In this document: positions 7,613-14,825 of the stretch, piece after piece | Layout: the number at the start of each line of letters is the position of its first letter | How positions within the stretch are numbered: position 1 is the first letter of the stretch | Assembly (NCBI GenBank): GCA_027596195.1 | Contig: JADGJG010000645.1 | Coordinates: 1-14,825, forward strand | Length of the DNA: 14,825 nucleotides | Source: Podochytrium sp. JEL0797 | Taxonomy: Eukaryota > Chytridiomycota > Chytridiomycetes > Chytridiales > Chytriomycetaceae | Reading direction: 5' to 3' | Notes under the pieces: model-generated | Seen by the model: only the letters and a program-made list of their open reading frames with translations | Database searches by the model: none | Told to the model about the DNA's origin: nothing | Position numbers and translations under genes: made by a program

Positions 7613-8627
7613 TCATAACTCATCACTACCAAAAACGGACGCAAAGTAAGCCTTGCTTCCAACAGGGTCCGCGATCATTCCCTTTGAGCCCTAAGTACGA
7701 TTTGTTATTTTCTTTCACGCAATATCCAATGCGAATTATGAAAAGCTTCGTTCGTTTGAACAAAATAACACACCTTGGTCCAGCCCATTGGGCACACCTC
7801 TCCGTGTTGTTCGTGGAACTGGAACGCCTCAATCAGTCTCAAGGTTTCATCGACGGACCGTCCGACATCAAGATCGTTGACCGTGATTTGGCGAACAATG
7901 CCAGTGGGGTCAATGATGAAGGTTCCACGAAGAGCCAGGCCGATATCGGGGCCTTGCTCAATCAGGACTCCATAATCGGCGCTGATTTGTTTAGTAATGT
8001 CCGAAATGAGAGGAATCTGGATGTTGCCAAGTCCTCCTTTGTTTCTGGGCTGGTTGATCCACGCCAAATGGCTGTGTTTGCTGTCAACGGAAGCTCCAAC
8101 GACTTCGGCATTCAAAGCACGGAATTCCTTTGCACGGTCAGAGAAGGCAATGATTTCAGTCGGGCAGACAAAAGTGAAGTCTGTGTGCCGGTGTGGAAGT
8201 GGAGGGGTTGATTAAATTATCATCAAAAAAGAGGGAAGGCTCATGGACTTACCGAGCGGGTAAAAGAACAGAACGAGCCATTTGCCCTTGAAATCGTTGA
8301 GCGAGACGGTTTTGAAGTCTTGTTTGACGACGGCTTCGGCTTTGAAGAACGGGGCTGGGAACTTGACTCGCGCGACGGTTTGCGAGTTGTGGGCCACGAT
8401 GGCCTTTTGCTGGTGGGTCGAAGAGGGTCAGCGAGAGTAATAACAAATTAATTAAATCGAATGAATACCGGAAGCATACACGCCCCAATGTCACTGCCCG
8501 CACTCTTTGCGACGCAGTCGTAGCCGCGGCTGCAGTCGGCTGGTGAGCTGACATTGCACAGGTCGCCGGCATTCGACGAGGCGAGGCAGAGGGAGGCAAA
8601 GGCAGCGAGAAGAATTTGCACAAGCAT
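7613..8627 (-). CDS. PRDX4: ER-targeted typical 2-Cys peroxiredoxin with N-terminal Cys-rich module and C-terminal SDEL
   Basis: This is a thiol peroxidase reducing H2O2 and organic peroxides. I model four exons: 8627-8469, 8409-8253, 8180-7774 and 7690-7613, for 801 bp and 266 aa. Residues 1-20 form a signal peptide ([16 protein letters not shown] then SSNA). Residues 24-50 are a short module with C24, C32, C38 and C50. The peroxiredoxin fold starts near 66. Peroxidatic C111 is in DFTFVCPTE and resolving C235 is in GEVCP. GGLG (154-157) and the YF pair (256-257) mark the hyperoxidation-sensitive eukaryotic type. The protein ends GSDEL, a KDEL-type ER retrieval signal. Signal peptide plus SDEL predict an ER-lumen enzyme, the role of animal PRDX4, although the retrieval tail and Cys module are not part of standard PRDX4. 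Intron 1 is placed at CCG|GTATTC because only that donor keeps frame with CAG|CAAAAG. The last exon supplies YF and SDEL, so retention of intron 3 would remove both. Confidence 0.92.
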
Positions 8628-8681
8628 TATTGAAGTTTTGGGGTTTTGGGTTTTTTTTGGCGATTTTCTCCTCCCGAAAAA
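8628..8681. promoter_or_regulatory. 54-bp bidirectional start region between peroxiredoxin and GRHPR
   Basis: The two divergent start codons are 54 bp apart. The plus strand shows runs of T and G (TTTTGGGGTTTTGGG, then eight T) followed by C/T-rich and A-rich segments. There is no TATA box. A shared promoter is inferred from spacing only. Confidence 0.5.
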
Positions 8682-9719
8682 ATGCCGCCGAAACCCAGAG
8701 TCCTCGTCACAAGGCTTCTGCCTCCACTCGCACAGCGCCGCCTCGCCACCGACCCCCGAATCACACTCTCCCAGTGGACCGGTGATGGACCCATCCCCCG
8801 CGCAGAGCTGCTCAACCAAATCAAGGGTGTCGAAGGCGCTCTTGTCCTCTTGACGGATCGCATTGATGCCGAAGCTGTCTCCGCGGCTGGTCCGCAGCTC
8901 AAGGTGGTCTCGACAATGTCGGTTGGTTATGATCACATCTCCCTCCCCACTCTCAAGCCCCACGGTATCAAACTCGGAATCACGCCAGATGTGTTGACGG
9001 ACGCTTCCGCCGAATTGACCGTCGGTCTACTCCTCGCCACGGCGCGTCGGTTCAAGGAAGCGATCGAGATTGGCAAGACAAACGATTGGGGTGCGTGGAA
9101 CCCAACTTTCCTCACTGGCACGCAAATCTCGGGAAAGACAATCGGGGTCATTGGATTTGGACGTATCGGTCAAGCAGTGGCCAATCGTCTCAAGCCGTTC
9201 AACCCCTTGCAGTTTCATTACTTTTCTCCGTCCGCGAAACCCGCTGCTGAGATTGAGATTGGCGCCACCAGAGTCCCAGAACTGCGAACCTTCTTGAACT
9301 CATCTGATATTGTGATTGTGACTTGCAAGTTGACGGACGAGACGAGGGGAATGTTGAACGCCGAGACTTTGCGATTCATGAAACCCACCAGCATTCTGAT
9401 CAATACGGCACGCGGAGGCATCATCAATCATGACGATTTGTACAACGCGTTGTCGTCGTCGCAACATGGGCCTGGTGCCGCGGGATTGGACGTGACTGGT
9501 GCGTTTCTGTGCTCAACTCGTGTGTGAGTTAATGAAGCAAAAACAGATCCCGAGCCGTTCCCTGCGAACCACAAGCTTCATACCCTCCCAAACTGTTTAA
9601 TTCTTCCGCACATTGGCTCTGCCACGATGGAAACGCGTGAAGCAATGGCCGACTTGGCCGTGTCGAATCTTCTCGCGGGAGTGTTTGGAGAAAAGCTGCC
9701 AGCATCTGTGGAATTCTGA
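8682..9719 (+). CDS. GRHPR: Glyoxylate/hydroxypyruvate reductase (D-2-hydroxyacid dehydrogenase)
   Basis: The enzyme reduces glyoxylate to glycolate and hydroxypyruvate to D-glycerate with NAD(P)H. Two exons, 8682-9498 and 9547-9719, are joined by a 48-bp GT-AG intron and give 329 aa, the normal GRHPR length. The Rossmann motif GFGRIG is at 158-163 with GKTIGVI before it. The catalytic triad of the family is visible: R244 in NTARGG, E275 in DPEPF and H294 in [14 protein letters not shown] near 81-86 and [11 protein letters not shown] near 108-118 are also typical. The splice falls between VT and DPEPF and restores the family sequence. There is no signal peptide and no C-terminal SKL-type peroxisomal signal, so it is probably cytosolic. 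An earlier ATG-less extension upstream is ignored; the ATG has an A-rich context. Confidence 0.95.
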
Positions 9720-9730
9720 TTCAACCTCAC

Positions 9731-9736
9731 AATAAA
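9731..9736 (+). terminator. AATAAA polyadenylation signal of GRHPR
   Basis: AATAAA begins 12 nt after the GRHPR stop codon, followed by T-rich sequence. It leaves about 100 bp before the KXD1 start codon. Confidence 0.6.
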
Positions 9737-9838
9737 CTTTTTCTATTCATAAAGTATTATTGAGTCCAACCAATGCGCCCGCCGCCTTGGCTGCTTGAGG
9801 GTGCAGTTTCTTATCCTCCCCCTCGAATCTTTGAAAAA

Positions 9839-10252
9839 ATGAACGCCGCCGAACTCCTCGTCTCCCGCCTCGCCACTGCAGTCCCCTCAGAAGACATCTC
9901 CGCCATCACCCAACTCCAAGACGAAAGCATCCACAGCCTCTCCGCCACCGAAGCCCAACTCGTTTCCTTCAACTCCTATTCAACCGTGCGGTACGAAGCA
10001 AACGCAGCCCGCGTCGAGACGCACGTTGCCATGCTTAAGGAAATGAAAGCGGACTTGGATAGTGTCTTTAAGCGAATTCGGTGCAAATTTGTTGATTCGC
10101 TTGTGTTTGGCGTATTGAGCGACCCCCTGATTTTTACTTTCTTGCGCAGGGCGGTCAAGGCGAAGCTTGCGGTGAAATACCCCGAACAATACAGAGAGGC
10201 AGCCGATAAGGCTTCGGCATCCCAACCGCCGGTCGACGAGGATGATGATTGA
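9839..10252 (+). CDS. KXD1: KxDL motif-containing protein, putative BORC subunit
   Basis: KXD1 is a small coiled-coil subunit of BORC, the complex that links lysosomes to Arl8 and kinesin; related subunits occur in BLOC-1. Two exons, 9839-10080 and 10150-10252, with a 69-bp GT-AG intron give 114 aa. The family signature is clear: LKEMKADLDSVFKRIR carries the KxDL core (KADL). It is followed, across the splice, by AVKAKLAVKYPEQY and an acidic tail ending VDEDDD, as in animal KXD1. Residues 1-60 are predicted helical. The intron is a multiple of three with no stop, so retention would insert 23 residues right after the motif. I chose the ATG at 9839 (AAAAAATGAACG) over an in-frame ATG at 9773, which adds 22 proline-rich residues. 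No AATAAA is seen downstream. Confidence 0.88.
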   Translation: MNAAELLVSRLATAVPSEDISAITQLQDESIHSLSATEAQLVSFNSYSTVRYEANAARVETHVAMLKEMKADLDSVFKRIRCKFVDSLVFGVLSDPLIFTFLRRAVKAKLAVKYPEQYREAADKASASQPPVDEDDD

Positions 10253-10317
10253 TTGATCCTCTCATCACGCCTTTTCAGCTTGCAACGAATACGAAATACA
10301 CGAATATTGCGAACACT

Positions 10318-10323
10318 CTTTAT
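10318..10323 (-). terminator. AATAAA overlapping the SMYD4-like stop codon
   Basis: On the minus strand the stop TAA (10322-10320) is part of AATAAA, the same arrangement as in the sirtuin gene. Confidence 0.55.
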
Positions 10324-12501
10324 TGCCTCATCATCCACTCCAACTCTTCCTTTTCTTCTCCACCCAACGCTAACAACTTGTAGAGTCGCAGCGTTTCCGA
10401 ACCAGTCTCCTTCAACTTTTTGCGATTCTTGGCCGAATACAATAACGTACACAACTTGAACTTCTCTTGAGCGTGTTCGACGCTCTCTGAGCCAAACATG
10501 GCGCGTATTCCGGGAAATGTCGATTCCACGAGGTTGGCTGCATTTTCAAAATCGCCTGCCCAAAAAAAAAAGTGTCAGAGCAACGAAGAAATCAAACTGG
10601 TTTGAAAGAACGAACCGATGTTGGCATATGCTTGTGCGAGAGCGTCCTTCAATTCACAGAGTTGGTGACCGAGTGGATGGGAGCCACGGCTCACAAGATC
10701 GAGGGCCCGCTTTTGCTGCGCGATGGTGCCGCTGCTTTGAAAGATGGATGCGGCTTGTTCGAGGTCTCGATGCTGGTGTTGTTTTAGGAGATGAGAATTT
10801 GAAGAAGGGAGGGCTGATTGCTATTTTTACCGCGGCTCGGGTGTGCGAGGACACGTTGATTTTGCATTCTGGACATGCGGTGTCGGTCAAATTGATTGGG
10901 AACGCACAGGTTGGGGTGGCGCATTTGAAAGCGAGCATGTATCGACTGCGAAGGTCGTTGGTGGGTGAAGAGCATGCAATGCATGAGCAGGTAAAGAACC
11001 ACTTTGATAAAATCTGTTGGCGTTCGAGAGTGTTCATTCGGAATGCGGTCGGTCCCTGGTTTTTGGTTTTCAATGGGGGGGGGGGGGGGGGGATCGTGAG
11101 TGAGAAATAACTCACATAACTGATGGCCAGCTGTTGCGATTTGAGAACCGGCTTGGAAGTTTGGATTCGGATCCTCGCGTCGTCGTCAAAGAAGGAAATG
11201 CAGTTTGGGTCGCAAGAGTGGTTGAGAAGGCTCGCGTGGAGGTAGACTGCTGAACCCAGGGTCGTCGACGCGGTTGTTTCAACCGAGGCCGGTGCGTTCT
11301 TGGACGTGGACACGGACTTGATTGAGAAGCTGTTGCATCCGATTCGGCAGTGGACGCGAGTCAACTGAATTGCTTGGTCACTCGGCGGACTGGAAAGACC
11401 CAGGAGGGTTTGAAACGAGCCCAGAATGGAGCCGAGTTCGGAAGGTGGTCGGTCCCCAATGTGAGACTTGAGCTTGAGAAACTCGCTGTACAGCTCCGTG
11501 TTTTGTTCGAGATGGAAATGCAGTTTGATGGACAAGCGTTCGCGTTGTTTGTCTGGATTCGAAGAATGGAGCAATTGGCAGGCCGACTTGCTGAGCCTTG
11601 TGCCCGCGATTTTGCACTTCATTGAACAGTACCAGACGGTGACACACGTGTCACAGGGAAACGGCGCGTTTCCTAATCGTTCGATGCACTCGAAGCATCG
11701 CGTTTCGAAACAGGCTGAATCGAGCATTGCAGCCAGCGGGAGTTCGGAGATGATAACAGAGCCAGCCGAAATGTCAGCAGCAGCGAGAAGTCGACGATCG
11801 GACGTTTGGGCATCGACATCGGCAACAGCGTGTTGGTGGAGGGATGCAGGTTCGTCAGCGACCGCAGTCTTCCGGCCAAGGTTTTGCAAACCCTCCCACT
11901 CCTTCATTTCCTTTCGGATCGTCTTCTCTGCGTCTGTTCCGAGGTTCGCGGCAAGCGCGTCCTCCAGGGCAGTTGCCACAAGAAGTTTTCCTTCGGCCAA
12001 ACGCTCGTCCAGAGACGTCAAAAGCTTGTTGGGCACAGCTTGCTTCGTGTTGCTGCGTACAGGATTCCTCCAGATGGCCAGAATGCATGAAGCACGCCTC
12101 CGCAACAGCTTGGGCATGAGATTCGGTGGATATCTGAAATCGATGGCCAAGTCAATGTCGATCAGAGCCTCGCCGTATAGTCGCAGCTCAACCAAGGCAG
12201 CTGATCTGTTGGCCAGGGCAAGGGAGCGCAGGTGGTGCCTTTCAGCTGGGGATGTGAGGTTGGCGTTGCGCAGCGCACTCGAATATTCGTGACAAGCTTC
12301 CGACCAGGACTTGCGCTTGAAGCGCGCATTTCCAGCCATGCGGCAAGATTCGCTCGTCGATTGGAGACCGGGAACTGGCTGCGGTTCGGCTGGGATGCAT
12401 GGAGAAGGTTTGCAAAACGGAGCTGCAGCTCGAAGAATCGCGATTTCGTCGATCATTTCTTCGAGGCTTATCCCAGGCTCATCCAACCAACCCCAAACCA
12501 T
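10320..12501 (-). CDS. SMYD4: SMYD4-like TPR/SET/MYND protein lysine methyltransferase
   Basis: SET/MYND proteins methylate lysines on histones or other proteins. I model four exons: 12501-11116, 11055-10831, 10772-10616 and 10555-10320, for 2004 bp and 667 aa. A TPR-like helical region with FKRKSWSEACHEYSSAL and ANRSAALVEL spans about 55-140, before the SET domain, which is the SMYD4 order. SET begins near RRLLAAADISAG. It is split by a MYND finger: CxxC 269/272, CxxC 283/286, C292, C296, then S304 and C308. The position usually held by His is Ser. NHSCDPN is at 427-433, AISYG spans the first splice, and post-SET cysteines CSC...C follow WFFTC. The C-terminal exons are helical repeats as in SMYD family tails. 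An upstream in-frame ATG pair at 12552 would add 17 residues but sits before the SNRNP40 polyadenylation signal, so I prefer 12501. Substrate unknown. Confidence 0.88.
11075..11092 (+). repeat. Run of 18 G inside SMYD4-like intron 1
   Basis: The 60-bp intron 11056-11115 contains 18 consecutive G on the plus strand, hence C18 in the transcript, about 20 nt before the acceptor. It stands where a polypyrimidine tract would be. The run length may vary between alleles or be misread in assembly. Confidence 0.85.
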
Positions 12502-12532
12502 CGTCCTTCCAAACAGTAAGCAATAGTCGACA

Positions 12533-12538
12533 TTTATT
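12533..12538 (-). terminator. AATAAA polyadenylation signal of SNRNP40
   Basis: Minus-strand AATAAA lies 22 nt after the SNRNP40 stop codon and 31 nt before the preferred SMYD4-like start codon on the same strand. Confidence 0.6.
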
Positions 12539-12560
12539 CCAGAATTCATCATTGCGCCGT

Positions 12561-13867
12561 TCACAAAATAGATTTCACTTCCTCGGGATTCACTTCTCCC
12601 AAAAACAGCGTCTTGTCATTGCTCGCCGACAAAATGATGGGTTCAGTTGGGTGCCAATCGACCTCCGTCACACATCCCTTATGACCCGGCAATTTGTACA
12701 CGATACGAGTCGACGCGACATCCCAAACAACGACACTTCTGTCAGCTCCACCAGCAGCCACAAAATCGCCATCCGATGACCAACACGGCTTCAACAAATG
12801 TTTTTCGAGTCCGTGCGGGGCGCCCTCAAACAACTTGAGCATTCGGTTCCCGGCCGCGAACGGCTTCACGTCCCACACACGCACCGTGTTGTCCATCGCG
12901 TTGGACAAGAGACATGATCCGTCGGGACTGATTCTGAGGCCCGTGATTGTGTCAGTGTGCCCAGTCATGGTGTACGCAACAGCGTCGGGTTTTCTGATGT
13001 CCCATGCTTTGATTTCGTTGTCGATGCCGCCGCTGAAAACCGTTGAGGCGTCTTTGGAGAAGGTGACGGATGTGACTTGGTACTTGTCGGTGAAAGTGTG
13101 GACGGCGTTCTTTTGGCGAATGTCCCAGAGGAAGATGTTGTTGTCGTCTGGTTTCGCGCAGCCGCGTATGGTTAGCAGGAGACGCGTTAAGTGACATTCC
13201 AATCATTATTACCTCCTCCACTAACGGCCAGTTCGGGGCCGTTTCTGGACACGGCGACAGAATTCACAAAGGACGAATGTCCTTTGCATTTTTTGATGCG
13301 TTCACCAGTTTCAGCGTCCCATGCAGCAACCTGGAAGATGAGAGGAGATCATCAGACATGCTCAAGAGAAGCAGCGGGGCGAGAGAGAGCGGGACACGCA
13401 CCATTTTGTCTGATGAGGCCGAATAGACCCGCTTGCCGTCGGCACTCCACTGGACCTCGAGCACGGCGCCTTTGTGACCTCTCAGGACATTGTAGTTTTT
13501 GCATTCGCCATACGTGTCCCACAGGTCTGTGTGGATTGAATTAGTTGGATCGATGCGCAGTTTTCGACTCAACGTACAGATCAGCCTGTCGAACGAGCCA
13601 GAGGCAATGTGAGTTCCGTCTGGTGAAAACTTTGCGGAAAAGACCTCAGACTGGTGCCCTGTGAGCAGCATGATAGGAGCCTCGAGGGCAGACGTGCGCT
13701 GTGCCTAAAGAACAAGTCAGCTAAGACAAGAAGAAGAAGCAAGGACCCGCCTGTTTCAGCACTGCGCCGCCCTTTGGCGCCATTGTCGTGGCAAGCGCGT
13801 TTCCTGCGTCGCGAGGCCGCTTTGTGAGGGCGCCCTCGTCTTCGGCCTTTCGTTTGAGGTCCGTCAT
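12561..13867 (-). CDS. SNRNP40: U5 snRNP 40 kDa WD-repeat protein (Prp8-binding)
   Basis: This WD40 protein binds PRP8 in the U5 snRNP and the spliceosome. I model five exons: 13867-13751, 13704-13578, 13526-13402, 13330-13213 and 13147-12561. They give 1074 bp and 357 aa, the same length as the human protein. After a basic KRKAEDE...KRPRD N-terminus comes APIMLLTGH, then seven WD repeats. Highly conserved landmarks are GSFDRLIYLWD, SASSDKMVAAWD, ETGERIKKCKGH, FSGGIDNEIKAWDIR, LLSNAMDNTVRVWDVKPF and YKLPGHKG. The C-terminus has SASNDKTLFLGEV plus a nine-residue tail. Intron 1 (13705-13750) needs a GC donor; the other three are GT-AG. The start is 33 bp from the divergent gene at 13901. Identity is secure. 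Confidence 0.96.
13705..13750 (-). other. GC-AG intron 1 of SNRNP40
   Basis: The 46-bp intron begins CAG|GCGGGT and ends TTTAG|GCAC. Apart from C at +2 the donor fits the GTRRGT consensus. Phase 0 is required to join AVLKQ to AQRTSALEAPIMLL. A GT donor in phase 0 exists only at GTGCTG, which removes four residues and fits the consensus worse. Confidence 0.65.
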
Positions 13868-13900
13868 TTTTTTGACTTGACTTGACTTGAGAAAAAACAA
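13868..13900. promoter_or_regulatory. 33-bp bidirectional start region with GACTT tandem repeat
   Basis: The gap between SNRNP40 and the divergent signal-peptide gene consists of a T run, three GACTT units (13874-13888) and an A-rich stretch. There is no TATA box. Function is inferred only from position. Confidence 0.45.
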
Positions 13901-14825
13901 ATGGTCGTTCTTCCACTTGTCGCCCTTGCGTTGCACGCTGCTTCAGCCACTGCTGCTGGTGAGTTATTTGTCTTCTCCTAGTTTAGTCGAATCGATCCCT
14001 CCTAAAACACGCCCTAGTCTCGCTGCATCTGTTCCCCTCAACCGACACAAAACACAGCGACGATGCGTCGTGGACCGACATCACCTCCGTGCTTGCCCAC
14101 GCGAACGGCGCCTCGCGTCTCTTCAGATGGTCCGACTCGCTACTCCAGGACAACAACAACGACCAGATCGAGCTGTCCAACATTTTGCATTCAGACAATG
14201 TTAAGGCCTTGAAGCCTGACATCTTTACTGAGACCACAGGAAGCTTAATCATGCTCGTGGCTGGCCTGGATGAACGTAAATATCGCCCTGCGTGTTTGCA
14301 GTGCATGCGCTGCCCCCACAGAGCCAAAATAATACTAACAACAACGACTTTAGAAAACATCCCACTTCCCGTCGCATTCAGCTCTTCTGCATTTACCCCC
14401 ATCAAGGCCGTCTCGGACTACTTGACCCATTTCACTGAGCTTGTTAGCTCAGAGCATGTGACTGAACGCGCCAACATGATTTCTATTTCGTCCGTCTGCA
14501 ACGACGAAGTGCGATCCATCCCCGGCGTTTCTCGCCTTGTTCTCAAGAAGGATGTGAGCATACTATGTTGCGCGAATTTTTGAGTCGTATATCTGAGTAT
14601 CTCCGCGTCTTGTTTCACACAGAGCGCTCTCGTGACAATCCCAGACAGCGCGACATCCGCCTTCAAATCCCAAGTCAAAGAAATCGCCAAGAGCGCATAC
14701 GAAAATGTTCAATCCACATTCGATGCCAAGTTTGGTGAATCCCCCTTGCAAGAGTCGGAAAAGGTTCGAATTTCGTTGTATGGGTTTTTTTGGTTGTACC
14801 GCTAATTCCCTTCGGGCAGGCTGGC
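13901..14825 (+). CDS. Secretory-pathway protein, 5' part; possibly ATP6AP2-like
   Basis: The gene runs off the window. I model exons 13901-13958, 14018-14275, 14354-14553, 14623-14763 and 14820-14825 (continuing), with GT-AG introns of 59, 78, 69 and 56 bp. This gives 221 codons so far, all in phase. Residues 1-19 are a signal peptide (MVVLPLVALALHAASATAA). The following region is soluble, with short hydrophobic strands (SLIMLVAGLD near 98-107, IPLPVAF), one lone Cys in SSVCNDE and a helical stretch near AFKSQVKEIAKSAYENVQ. The order of a strand-rich luminal domain, a hydrophobic V-x-G strand followed by LP, then a helix-rich part resembles the ectodomain of the V-ATPase accessory protein ATP6AP2 (renin receptor). 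I saw no decisive motif; a C-terminal membrane helix, expected if that is right, lies outside the window. Treat it as a hypothetical ER/vacuolar protein. Confidence 0.75.

Noticed and set aside
8448..8963. Peroxiredoxin start upstream of 8627
   Set aside because: The extension runs antisense through GRHPR codons with no family similarity, whereas the ATG at 8627 begins a textbook signal peptide.
9773..9838. Longer N-terminus for KXD1
   Set aside because: The extra 22 residues are Pro-rich and unlike the family, and the second ATG has a better A-rich context. Not excluded, only less likely.
10517..11110. 197-codon plus-strand open frame ending in poly-Gly
   Set aside because: It crosses SMYD4-like exons and introns on the other strand, and its poly-Gly tail is just the G18 run read as codons.
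11468..12292. 274-codon plus-strand open frame
   Set aside because: It lies opposite SMYD4-like exon 1, shows no known motif and has the Arg/Ser-rich composition of an antisense shadow. The minus-strand frame carries TPR, MYND and SET motifs.
1..14825. CRISPR array, bacterial operon or prophage features
   Set aside because: The genes have spliceosomal introns, eukaryotic families and AATAAA signals, and there are no spaced identical repeats or Shine-Dalgarno sites.

Overview
The window is eukaryotic nuclear DNA. Every gene I could model is cut by short spliceosomal introns: 31 in all, 41-96 bp, 30 of them GT-AG and one GC-AG. AATAAA signals overlap or closely follow most stop codons, and the proteins are typical eukaryotic families (sideroflexin, SMYD-type SET/MYND protein, BORC subunit KXD1, U5 snRNP 40 kDa protein). 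The organism cannot be fixed from the sequence alone. The gene set (SFXN, class II sirtuin, GRHPR, SMYD4, KXD1) would fit a compact, intron-rich unicellular or small-genome lineage near opisthokonts or amoebozoans, but a stramenopile or other protist is not excluded.

Region 1 (about 10-4829) is a DNA transposon of the Mutator-like (MULE) class. It carries an apparently unbroken eight-exon transposase on the minus strand (4281 to 409; 1146 aa). The protein has a FLYWCH/FAR1-like zinc finger, a MULE DDE core with the CxxH insertion, a SWIM zinc finger and a C-terminal CCHC knuckle. The element ends in inverted repeats of the form AGGTCGTT-N7-AGGTCGYTCTAAA, and its ends contain many further AGGTCGYT motifs, a G-rich tract and a 10-bp tandem repeat.

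Region 2 (about 5034-14825) is a tightly packed run of host genes: sideroflexin (-), class II/SIRT4-like sirtuin (+), a secretory-pathway 2-Cys peroxiredoxin (-), glyoxylate/hydroxypyruvate reductase (+), KXD1 (+), SMYD4-like protein (-), SNRNP40 (-), and the 5' part of an unrecognised signal-peptide protein (+) that may be ATP6AP2-like. Three head-to-head pairs have start codons only 18, 54 and 33 bp apart, so their promoters must be shared or lie inside the neighbouring gene. Convergent pairs have stop codons 67 and 242 bp apart.

The genes do not form one pathway. Sideroflexin and the SIRT4-like sirtuin are both mitochondrial families and share a start region. The peroxiredoxin has a signal peptide, a small Cys-rich module and a C-terminal SDEL tetrapeptide, which together predict ER residence (PRDX4-like role) by an unusual architecture. 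The most notable items are the intact intron-rich MULE and its motif-studded ends, this ER peroxiredoxin, the extreme divergent promoters, and stop codons embedded in AATAAA. All exon structures were worked out by hand from splice motifs, reading phase and family conservation; none has transcript support.
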